DNA from: Acidobacteriota bacterium | GTDB taxonomy: Bacteria > Acidobacteriota > Terriglobia > Terriglobales > Acidobacteriaceae | Length of the DNA: 64,000 nt | Reading direction: 5' to 3' | NCBI GenBank assembly: GCA_021792135.1 | Contig: JAJYVF010000001.1 | Coordinates: 62,001 to 126,000 of the forward strand | Shown here: positions 54,741 to 62,612 of the stretch, in pieces | Layout: the number at the start of each line of letters is the position of its first letter | Position numbering within the stretch: position 1 is the first letter of the stretch | Position numbers and translations under genes: made by a program | Notes under the pieces: model-generated | The model's database searches: none | Told to the model about the DNA's origin: nothing | The model's input: only the letters and a program-made list of their open reading frames with translations

Positions 54741-55970
54741 GTGACCACGCTGCGAATCGCGTTTCGTCAGTTCTCCGACTTCGAGAACGCCCTGGCGGCA
54801 CAGATTCGTCAATATTGCGTGCACGCTCCCGGCGTAACCATCGAAGCGGTTCCTCTGGAGCTGGAAGCTCTCCATCGGGAGCTGTTCGCTGAGAGCGGGC
54901 TCCGCTCCGGCAAGTGGGATATCGGCACGCTGGTGACAGACTGGCTGGCCGACGCCATCGCTGCCGGTACGATCGAGAACCTGACTCCCTGCATGGACGT
55001 CGCGCCGTTCCCCGACTGGCCCCATGGATGGGCGCCCTCCCTCATCGAACCGCTCAACTTCGGCGGCAGTTACTACTGCATTCCCTGGCACGACGGACCG
55101 GAATGCCTGATTTACCGCACCGATCTCTTCAGTTCCCCGCGCGAGCAGCAGGCGTTCCGCAAAGCTTGCGGCTACGATCTGGCTCCGCCGAAGACCTGGA
55201 AGCAATTTGAGGAAATCGCGCGCTTCTTCACGCGCCCGGCAGAAAACCTCTACGGCACGCTGTTCGCCTGTTATCCCGACGGTCACAACACGCTTTACGA
55301 TTTCGCGCTCCAGGTATGGAGCCGCGGGGGTGAGTTGCACGACCGTTCCGGCCTGCCTGCGCTGGCGACGCAGCAGTCCATCGCTGCCCTGGATTTTTAC
55401 CGCCGCATCGTTCGCGACCCCACAATTTGCCATCCGCAGTCGATGGGGATGGATTCCGTGCTGTCGGGTGAGGCCTTTCTCCGCGGCTCTGTTGCCATGA
55501 TGGTGAACTGGTTTGGTTTCGCCGCGCGCAGCGCTCGCGCCGGCGGCGCGCTGGAGGGCAAGGTGGCGCTGGCGCCGATACCCTGCTCGGAGGGCCTCGC
55601 CGCCGTCTCTCTCTCCGTTTTCTGGACGATGGCCATCGGAAGCGGCTCGAAGCACAAGCGCGAAGCCTGCGATTTTCTCCGCTTCCTCGCCGGTCCGGAG
55701 CAGGACCGCGAAGTAGTGCGGCATGGCGCTGTCGGCGTTCGGCTCTCCACCTGGCGTGACCCCGAAGTCCAGCGCACGATTCCCCCTTTCGCGCAGATTG
55801 AGTCGATCTCGCTCGGCGCGCGCCGCCTGCCACGAACTCCGAGCCTGCCCGCCTTCGCGGAAATCGTTAACGGCATCGTCGAATCCGCGCTGAGAACCGA
55901 CGAACCCTCTGCCTCGATCCTGCAGCGCGCCCAGCAGCAGGCGGTCGCTCATGGGATTCATTTCCAGTGA
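54741..55970 (+). CDS. Solute-binding-protein-like protein without signal peptide (second)
   Basis: 409 residues from GTG 54741. Solute-binding blocks are present: TTLRIAFRQFSDFENALAAQI, SGKWDIGTLVTDWLADAIAAG, YYCIPWHDGPECLIYRTDLF, PKTWKQFEEIARFFTRP, and SVFWTMAIGSGSKHKREACDFLRFLAG. As in the protein at 50340, the N-terminus has no signal peptide; the upstream frame is soon closed or lacks a hydrophobic leader. The two proteins share domain order but are clearly diverged, so they may bind different ligands. No permease follows. Probably cytosolic; function inferred only from context. Confidence 0.82.
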   Translation: MTTLRIAFRQFSDFENALAAQIRQYCVHAPGVTIEAVPLELEALHRELFAESGLRSGKWDIGTLVTDWLADAIAAGTIENLTPCMDVAPFPDWPHGWAPSLIEPLNFGGSYYCIPWHDGPECLIYRTDLFSSPREQQAFRKACGYDLAPPKTWKQFEEIARFFTRPAENLYGTLFACYPDGHNTLYDFALQVWSRGGELHDRSGLPALATQQSIAALDFYRRIVRDPTICHPQSMGMDSVLSGEAFLRGSVAMMVNWFGFAARSARAGGALEGKVALAPIPCSEGLAAVSLSVFWTMAIGSGSKHKREACDFLRFLAGPEQDREVVRHGAVGVRLSTWRDPEVQRTIPPFAQIESISLGARRLPRTPSLPAFAEIVNGIVESALRTDEPSASILQRAQQQAVAHGIHFQ

Positions 55971-56083
55971 TTCTCCGGCCGAAGATGGCGCATGGATGAC
56001 GATCTCACCGGACGCGCCCGGGCACTATGCGGTGAGACTCCACGAAGGCGGCCGGACAAACTGATTCTGTGGAGGGAAGTTCG

Positions 56084-57895
56084 TTGCCGGGACACAAGGA
56101 CTTTTCGCGCAGGCATTTCCTCGCTGGCGCCGCAGCGGCCGTGGCTTCGGGCGCATTGCGGGCAGAAACCCGTCCCGTCAACACGGCGGACACGCTCCAC
56201 GAATTCGACTATGGCGCAGTCCGGCTGACGGGAGGACCGCTTCAGGAGCAGTACGATCGCCTGCACGCTTCGTACCTTGCACTCGATAACGACCGTCTGC
56301 TGAAGGTCTACCGGGAGCACGCGGGGCTTCCTGCCCCAGGCGCCCCGATGGGAGGCTGGTATGGCCCGGACGGCTTTGTGCCGGGTCACTCGCTGGGGCA
56401 GTACATCTCAGGACTGGCGCGCATCGGGAAAACGACAGCCGACGCGTCATGCCACGACAAAGTTCGCGCGCTCGTGGAAGGATTCGCGGCAACGATGGGT
56501 CCGCGCGACCAGGTCTTCGCGGCGCCCAATGCAGAGAAAATCTGGCCGTGCTACGTCCTCGATAAACATCTGATCGGCCTGATCGATGCGTATCGGCTGA
56601 GCGGCGTAGCTCAGGCTCGCGAACTTCTGCCTCGCGTCTTTCGCGGCGCGGTGCCGTACATTCCGGAGCGCGGACACGACCGCGTCGGCAGGAAAGACCC
56701 ACCTTACGACGAGCCGTACATCATGCCGGAAAATCTGTTTTCCGCCTGGGAACTGACCGGCGACCGGGCTTTCTACAATCGGGCCATCGCATATCTGCTC
56801 GACCGCGAGTATTTCGATCCTCTGTCTCGCAACGAAGACGTATTGCCGGGCCGCCACGCGTACAGCCACGTGATGGCGCTGAGTTCGGCGGCCAAAGCGC
56901 GGCTGGTCCTCGGCGAGAGCAGATATCTCGATGCCATGAGGAATGCCTGGGAGTTCCTCCGCAGCGAGCAGCAGTACGCTTCGGGCGGCTGGGGCCCGAA
57001 CGAAGCTTTCGTCGAGCCCCACAAGGGCCAGCTCTATGAGAGCCTCCGCACGACCGAGGATCATTTTGAAACCCCGTGCGGCAGCTACGCAGCCACCAGG
57101 CTGGCACGCTATCTGCTGTGCGCCACCGGTGACGCCGGCTATGGCGACGGTCTGGAGCGGGTCATCTTCAACGCGCTTCTGACAGTGAAGGAACCGGACT
57201 CCGGCGGCGATTATCCCTACTACTCAAGCTACAATGCGGCGGCACGCAAAGGCTATTACCCGCAGAAGTGGCCGTGCTGCTCGGGCACCCTGGTGCAGGG
57301 TGTAGCCGATTATGTCAGAGACATCTACTTCCGCACGAATGACGGTCTCGCGGTCGTTCTGTACACGCCTTCGCAGGTGCGCTGGAGCGAGCAGGGCGCA
57401 TCCGTCACAGTCACGCAGCAAACAGGTTATCCGCTGGCAGAAAGAACCACGCTGCGCATCGACTGTTCCGCCCAAACCACGTTTTCGCTGAAGCTGCGTA
57501 TTCCCGGCTGGCTGGATCGGCCGCCGAAGCTTCTCGTAAACGGCAGACTTACTCCGGTCGAAACCCGGCGAGGATGGGCCGTGCTCCGCCGTCAATGGAC
57601 GGGGGGCGACACAGTCGAACTGGAACTGCCGCAGAATTTCCATACCGAACCCATCGACGGCCAGCATCGCGACACGGCGGCCCTGCTGCGGGGCCCTCTT
57701 GTCTGCGTCGAGATCAACCCCGTGCGCGGCGGATCTGCGCTCGTTCCCATTGGAACGTTGCGCCGAATCCCGGAAGCACCAGGCTTTTACTGCGAGCAGA
57801 AGTCCGGGAGAACGCGAGTGTATCTTCCGCTCTGCTGCGTTCGCAATGAAACCTATACAACGTATTTCGCAACTCCCGATTCGCAGCCGGTATGA
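56084..57895 (+). CDS. Tat-exported GH127-like beta-L-arabinofuranosidase
   Basis: 603 residues from TTG 56084, which has GGAGGGAAG just upstream; a GTG at 56069 would lie inside the ribosome site. A Tat signal SRRHFLAGAAAAVASGA is followed by the DUF1680/GH127 (alpha/alpha)6 domain. In GH127 the zinc site uses a Glu and three Cys; here DHFETPCGSYAA supplies Glu and Cys and KWPCCSGTL the Cys pair (398-399). The first motif is ETPC rather than the ETC of the known bifidobacterial enzyme. The C-terminal beta domain starts near LRIDCSAQTTFSLKLRIPGWLDRPP. Likely releases L-arabinofuranose or a related sugar outside the cytoplasm. Confidence 0.87.
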   Translation: MPGHKDFSRRHFLAGAAAAVASGALRAETRPVNTADTLHEFDYGAVRLTGGPLQEQYDRLHASYLALDNDRLLKVYREHAGLPAPGAPMGGWYGPDGFVPGHSLGQYISGLARIGKTTADASCHDKVRALVEGFAATMGPRDQVFAAPNAEKIWPCYVLDKHLIGLIDAYRLSGVAQARELLPRVFRGAVPYIPERGHDRVGRKDPPYDEPYIMPENLFSAWELTGDRAFYNRAIAYLLDREYFDPLSRNEDVLPGRHAYSHVMALSSAAKARLVLGESRYLDAMRNAWEFLRSEQQYASGGWGPNEAFVEPHKGQLYESLRTTEDHFETPCGSYAATRLARYLLCATGDAGYGDGLERVIFNALLTVKEPDSGGDYPYYSSYNAAARKGYYPQKWPCCSGTLVQGVADYVRDIYFRTNDGLAVVLYTPSQVRWSEQGASVTVTQQTGYPLAERTTLRIDCSAQTTFSLKLRIPGWLDRPPKLLVNGRLTPVETRRGWAVLRRQWTGGDTVELELPQNFHTEPIDGQHRDTAALLRGPLVCVEINPVRGGSALVPIGTLRRIPEAPGFYCEQKSGRTRVYLPLCCVRNETYTTYFATPDSQPV

Positions 57896-58027
57896 ATTCG
57901 TCAGCAGACCGGGATGTCCCAATGCCCGCCCAATCCAGGGAGAAAGGCCCGGGTCGCGCTTCGCAGCTTTTTTGCCGGTGCCGGGAGGGCGCCGTTCAGG
58001 CTTGATCCCGATCCCCCGACCCCAGCC

Positions 58028-59350
58028 TCAGTCGAAGAAGTCCCGATCCTCGTCCGAAAGGTGTGCTTTGGCGGCCCGCACATTGAACGTGACGCCAAGC
58101 CCCGGCTTATCCCAGACGTCGATAAAGCCGTCTTTGACAATCGGATCCGGGAGGCCTTCCACAATGTCATACCACCACTCCGGCTGGCCCTTGGCGTATT
58201 CGAAAGCAATATAGTTCTGCGGGCAGACCGCCCCCAGATGCACCTGCGCCGCAACGCCCAGGAGTCCGTCGAAGATTCCGTGCGGAGCCACCAGGATTCC
58301 GTGGAGATTGGCATACTCGGCGATCCACTTCAGTTCCGCGATTCCGCCCACATCCTCCGGATCCGGCCCGATCACATTCACCGCCTGCGTCTCGATCAGG
58401 TCCTTGAAGTTCTCCCGCAGATAGATCTCCTCGCCGGTATGAATCGGCGTGGAGGTGCTGTCGGTTACCTGCTTGAAGACCTGAGCGTTCGGGTAAGGCG
58501 TGTAATCGCCCGTGATCAGGTCTTCGAGCCACGTAATGTGCAGCGGCTCCACCGCGCGCGCAAAGCGGATGGCATCCTTGACCACCCAGCCGGGCCCGCA
58601 GTCCAGCGCCAGGCCCACTTCGTCGCCCAGGACCTTCTTCGCCGCTTCGACGCAGGCGATGACGTTGTCGATGCCCCGTTCCGTCATCAACCCGCGATCC
58701 ATGTAGGGCGGCCCGGCCTTCCATTGCTTGCCGTACCAGGAATTCGGGAGGGCCGTCATCATAGCCGCGTTGTGGTAGCCCACGGGCATCTTGAAGAGCG
58801 TGTAGCCCTCTCTGGCTTCCTTCATCTGCGCCGCCAGATCGGCATAATCCTGTGGTGTGTGGAGCTCCCTCTGCCCATTGTTTTCGGAGTTTCCGTAAGG
58901 GCGGACGCGGTCGCGGATCTTTCCCCCCAGCAGCTGATGCACTGGCAGTCCCGCCGCCTGACCCGCCACGTCCCACAGCGCGATTTCGATGGCGCTCACC
59001 GCCGCCCCCCATGGCTTAAACGCGCCCATGCGCCGGATCTTCAGCATGATCCTCGCGACGTTCGTGGGGTCTTCACCGATGAGATAGTTCCTGTAGAACA
59101 GCACCATCGGTTTGAGATACGGCTTGGCGGATTCTGCCTGACCGTAGCCGGAAATCCCCTGATCCGTGACGATCCGCACCGTCGGATTGCGGCCGATGAT
59201 GGCACATCTGAGGTCGGTGATCCTGACCGGCGCACTCCCCGTGCGTTTTTCCGGGGGAGCCATCGCAGCCGCCGCCTGACCTGCCAGCACCGTTGCAGCC
59301 GCAGCTCCCGAAAGCGATCCCACGAATCCTCTGCGCGTCAACTCCCCCAT
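58028..59350 (-). CDS. Tat-exported enolase-superfamily enzyme (mandelate racemase/sugar-acid dehydratase type)
   Basis: 440 residues; AAGGAG precedes ATG 59350. The N-terminus TRRGFVGSLSGAAAATVLAG is a Tat signal. The enolase capping domain holds VRIVTDQGISGYGQAE; the barrel gives the metal ligands Asp250 (LALDCGPGW), Glu276 (TWLEDLI) and Glu307 (PIHTGEEIY). Lys187 (LFKMPV) and His357 (VAPHGIFDG) are the candidate acid/base residues. This matches sugar-acid dehydratases and racemases such as galactonate or rhamnonate dehydratase. Export of such an enzyme is unusual because the products normally feed cytosolic aldolases. Convergent with the GH127 gene. Confidence 0.9.
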   Translation of the reverse strand: MGELTRRGFVGSLSGAAAATVLAGQAAAAMAPPEKRTGSAPVRITDLRCAIIGRNPTVRIVTDQGISGYGQAESAKPYLKPMVLFYRNYLIGEDPTNVARIMLKIRRMGAFKPWGAAVSAIEIALWDVAGQAAGLPVHQLLGGKIRDRVRPYGNSENNGQRELHTPQDYADLAAQMKEAREGYTLFKMPVGYHNAAMMTALPNSWYGKQWKAGPPYMDRGLMTERGIDNVIACVEAAKKVLGDEVGLALDCGPGWVVKDAIRFARAVEPLHITWLEDLITGDYTPYPNAQVFKQVTDSTSTPIHTGEEIYLRENFKDLIETQAVNVIGPDPEDVGGIAELKWIAEYANLHGILVAPHGIFDGLLGVAAQVHLGAVCPQNYIAFEYAKGQPEWWYDIVEGLPDPIVKDGFIDVWDKPGLGVTFNVRAAKAHLSDEDRDFFD

Positions 59351-59737
59351 TCAGCTTCTCCTTTTGGAAATCTCGATCAACTCGCATTCGTCGCCGAATT
59401 TTACGCTGCCCTGCACCCATGCGCCATCATTTCATCCTTCACCTGAGCCGCGATCGCCTGGACCCGGAGAGAGCCGGGAATCCGTACCACGGAGCGGGAC
59501 AGCCAGGTCCTGCGGCGCACCCCCGGCAGGTATGCCGTCCGAGGAAGCCCACCGTCAGGCGAGGATCGCTGTCTGTCCCGCAGGTACCTCCTCGCTGTAG
59601 AATTTCTGCTGCATTCTGCGTCCGTGCGTGAAGATCGCTTCCTTTTCCGAGGAGATTCTTTCCATCCCGCAAGGGAACCGCGAGTGTACAGGCCCTGATC
59701 GGGCCCTGATCCGGGACCTCAATCGCAGGAGATGGAC
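59351..59737. other. Intergenic region between enolase-type and DoxX-like genes
   Basis: 387 bp between divergently transcribed genes. I see no supportable ORF or RNA gene. Near the right end a short near-repeat CCTGATCGGGCCCTGATCCGGGA precedes the ribosome site AGGAG at 59727-59731. Promoters for both neighbours should lie here, but I find no clear -35/-10 pair. Confidence 0.5.
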
Positions 59738-60607
59738 ATGACCGCAGAGGTCGGGGGGATGATGGGCGCGGGCGTGGCCGCGCTGGTTGCGGGACTCGTT
59801 CTTGTCCGGGCGCGGTTCCGGGCCGCTTCCGGCGCCGGCAGGGCTGTGGCGCTCGGGCCGGTCTTCGAGGCCACCGCTCTCGCGGTCTTTGCTGCGGAGC
59901 ACTTCACGGCCGCGCGCGATCTGATGCCCATCGTGCCACGCTGGCTGCCTGAGCCTCTCTTCTGGACCTATTTCGTTGGCGCCGCGCTGCTGGCCTCGGC
60001 CATCAGCTTCATAGCCTGGCGGCATGTGCGCTGGTCGGCAGTGCTGCTCGCCCTGCTGTTCCTCATCATCGTCGCCACCATCGACCTGCCTACCCTGCCG
60101 AGGCACCTGCATGAGCGGCTTTTCTGGACGCTCACCGTTCGCGAGCTGGCCTTCGCCAGCGGAGCGATGGTGCTGGCGGGCAGCGTCTGGCCCCGCGGAA
60201 GCCTCGCAGGGCCTGTGCTCGAACGGATCGGCCGCGGCATCGTCGCAACCACGATGATCTTCTATGCGATCCAGCACTTTCTCTTTCCCCGGCATGTGCC
60301 AGGCGTTCCGCTGGAGAAGCTGACGCCAGCCTGGGTACCGGCGCCGACGCTCCTTGCGTATCTGATCGGCACCACGCTGCTCCTCGGGGGGATTGGGCTG
60401 TTCATCCGCCCTGCGATCCGCATCGCAGCCGCCAGTGCGGGGATCATTCTTCTGCTGCTCACGGTGTTCTTCTACGTTCCGGTCCTGGCGATGGAGTTCC
60501 ACTCGACGGCGCTCGCCGTGGATGGAATCAACTACGCGGCCGACACCTTGCTGTTCGCAGGGACTGTTTTGCTCGCAGGCCTCGGAGCGAACGGACCGAC
60601 AGTCTGA
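59738..60607 (+). CDS. DoxX-like multi-pass membrane protein
   Basis: 289 residues from ATG 59738; AGGAG ends six bases before it and directly abuts an earlier ATG (59732), so 59738 is preferred. About eight hydrophobic helices cover the whole protein (GAGVAALVAGLVLVRARF, LFWTYFVGAALLASAISFIAW, ALLFLIIVATIDL, LAFASGAMVLAGSVW, IVATTMIFYAIQHFLFP, LLAYLIGTTLLLGGIGLFI, AAASAGIILLLLTVFFYV, YAADTLLFAGTVLLAGL). The layout resembles the DoxX/DUF417-like membrane families, but I cannot point to a diagnostic motif. Function unknown. Confidence 0.78.
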   Translation: MTAEVGGMMGAGVAALVAGLVLVRARFRAASGAGRAVALGPVFEATALAVFAAEHFTAARDLMPIVPRWLPEPLFWTYFVGAALLASAISFIAWRHVRWSAVLLALLFLIIVATIDLPTLPRHLHERLFWTLTVRELAFASGAMVLAGSVWPRGSLAGPVLERIGRGIVATTMIFYAIQHFLFPRHVPGVPLEKLTPAWVPAPTLLAYLIGTTLLLGGIGLFIRPAIRIAAASAGIILLLLTVFFYVPVLAMEFHSTALAVDGINYAADTLLFAGTVLLAGLGANGPTV

Positions 60608-61002
60608 GAACCTGCACGAGCGATCCGTCCGAGAGAGGATGCCGTGACGCAACCAGGCTCGGACATCGCGAAAGAAATTCAGGAGACCCCAGAAGCCCCA
60701 GGCATGCGACAATGATGCGATTCGGATCCGGTCACAACCGAATATGGGAACTCGCCCTGCAGATTAAAGATAAGATCTGCATGACCGAAGACTACCGTTC
60801 GCAGCCCATCCGCTTTTCGGACGCTTCACGGCCCCGAAGAGTCGGGGGACCGACCTTTTCAACCGCTATATCCGTCCACCCCAGATATAGTACGACTGTC
60901 CGCTTTTCCGGATTAACCGATCATCTCCACGAAGGTATCCAACCCTCTATGCTTTCTATCTGCCGGTTCCACCCTGCTCGGCCTGCCCAGCACAAAGTGT
61001 CC
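60608..61002 (+). other. Intergenic region upstream of the GH5-like gene
   Basis: 395 bp without a supportable gene; an open frame from 60712 runs into the GH5 gene but has no signal peptide and reads like non-coding sequence. It contains an inverted repeat TGCAGAT...ATCTGCA (60758-60764 and 60775-60781, 10-base loop), and AT-richer patches around 60760-60780 and 60870-60900 (a TATAGT sequence). Regulatory sites are likely but not definable by eye. Confidence 0.5.
60758..60781. repeat. Inverted repeat upstream of the GH5-like gene
   Basis: TGCAGAT (60758-60764) and ATCTGCA (60775-60781) are perfect 7-base arms around TAAAGATAAG-type sequence. It is a possible operator or leader hairpin, 220 bases before the start codon. 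Confidence 0.35.
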
Positions 61003-62481
61003 ATGCGTACGCCCGCGGCGCATTTCGTACCGCTTCTCGTGCTCCTGATGGCGGTTTCAGCGCAGGCGCAATCCTTCGTACAGAAGCACGGAACTCATCT
61101 TGAGCTGGACGGCCAGCGCTTTCGTTATAGCGGCCCGAACATTGAATGGCTGGGACTCGAAGGTTACGGGCCCCATGATCCCGCCGGCCCCCGTTACCCG
61201 AGCCGTTTTGAGATCGACGACGGATTCGCTACGGCAGCGGAAATGGGCGCGCGAGTCGTCCGCTCCCAGACGATGGGCGACACCGTGGGTTGCCGCCGGT
61301 GCATCGAACCGGAGCTGGATACATTTAACGACGCGGCGTTTCAGGCATCTGACTATGCCCTGTTGGTCGCCAGAAGACATGGGATGCGTCTTATCATCTC
61401 CCTTGTTGGTGACTGTGCTGTCTGCGCAGGCGGCGGCATCGGGCAGTACCTTGCCTGGAATCACAGGCACAACTTCCAGGACTTCTTTACTGATCCCGCG
61501 GTTATCGCCAGCTACGAACGCCATATCGACGCCGTTCTGAACCACCGGAATCCGCTGACCGGGCTGCTCTACCGGGATGATCCGACCATCATGGCCTGGG
61601 AAAACTGCAATATGTGCGGCATCGTTGCCCAGATCACGGGTGCCGGACCCGAAGCATTGCAGCAGATCGCCGACTGGTCCGAGGAAGTCGGGGAACACAT
61701 CAAGAAGATCGACCGCAGACACCTCTATCTGGACACGACCGGAATCTTTCGCACCTATCCTCGGATTCTGACGAATTCGAGCACCGATCTTGCGACGTTC
61801 GAGTACTACCCTCACTGGGAGCATCTGTTTGGACCTGGTGCACCAGCTCTTACCGCTGCGACCTTCGCACAGGATGCCAAAGAGGTCACCTCTCGCGGCA
61901 AGGTTTTCATCGTCAATGAATTCGGCTGGGACACAACAGACTGGCAAACTCGTGCCGATCTCCAGAAGGTTCTCGATCTGCTGGTCCACGACCCCGACAT
62001 TTCCGGTGACGATTTCTGGGCCCTTCAGGCGCATCTCGCCAACTTCGGGTTTCAGCCGATTCCGGCAGACTGCAGAGATGTCACCTACGCAAGAAACGGA
62101 GAGTGCGGAGAATGGTGGGCGCTGTACTACCCCGGCAGGGAGACTCTTGTTATGTCTGCTGAGGATATGGCAGCCCGCGCGCAGCAACTTCGGGCGCACG
62201 CATACGCCATGGCAGGTATCCCGGTCCCCCCGCATGCGGTTCCTCCCGCTCCGGTCGTGACCTCCACCGTCATCGGCGGTCTCGTTGCATGGCGAGGTTC
62301 TGCAGGCGCTGTACGCTATTCCATCGAGCGTTTCGATACCGCGAGCAGGCAGTGGCAAACGATTTGCGACAAATGCGCAACCGATGCTGATGATCCGTGG
62401 ACAGACCCACATCCTCCGCGATTTGGAGGAACCTATCGCGTGATTGCGTGGAACGCGGACGGAGTTAGCAGCAAACCATAA
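61003..62481 (+). CDS. Exported GH5-like glycosidase with four CxxC motifs
   Basis: 492 residues from ATG 61003, the first start giving a signal peptide (FVPLLVLLMAVSAQAQ). The (beta/alpha)8 domain opens with FVQKHGTHLELDGQRFRYSGPNIEWLG, the pattern of exported mannanase-like GH5 enzymes. Candidate acid/base Glu200 is in IMAWENCNMCG, and nucleophile Glu306 in FIVNEFGWDT, about 106 residues apart as expected. A fibronectin-III-like tail (PPAPVVTSTVIGGLVAWRGSAGAVRYSIERF) ends the protein. Unusually it has CRRC (97), CAVC (138), CNMC (202) and CDKC (455). Likely acts on mannan or a related beta-glycan. Confidence 0.85.
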   Translation: MRTPAAHFVPLLVLLMAVSAQAQSFVQKHGTHLELDGQRFRYSGPNIEWLGLEGYGPHDPAGPRYPSRFEIDDGFATAAEMGARVVRSQTMGDTVGCRRCIEPELDTFNDAAFQASDYALLVARRHGMRLIISLVGDCAVCAGGGIGQYLAWNHRHNFQDFFTDPAVIASYERHIDAVLNHRNPLTGLLYRDDPTIMAWENCNMCGIVAQITGAGPEALQQIADWSEEVGEHIKKIDRRHLYLDTTGIFRTYPRILTNSSTDLATFEYYPHWEHLFGPGAPALTAATFAQDAKEVTSRGKVFIVNEFGWDTTDWQTRADLQKVLDLLVHDPDISGDDFWALQAHLANFGFQPIPADCRDVTYARNGECGEWWALYYPGRETLVMSAEDMAARAQQLRAHAYAMAGIPVPPHAVPPAPVVTSTVIGGLVAWRGSAGAVRYSIERFDTASRQWQTICDKCATDADDPWTDPHPPRFGGTYRVIAWNADGVSSKP

Positions 62482-62612
62482 AGCGAGGCTATCTTGTCAT
62501 TGGTGCGGCCTTCTGCGGTCTCGGAAACGCGAACTATTTCGCCTTCGCACTCCAGGAGAATGCCGGGGGACTGGCTGCGTTTTGGGTGACCGGTTCGCGG
62601 ATATAAGGCACG

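Noticed and set aside
50340-55970. A complete ABC sugar transporter
   Set aside because: There are two binding-protein folds but no permease or ATPase gene and no signal peptides.
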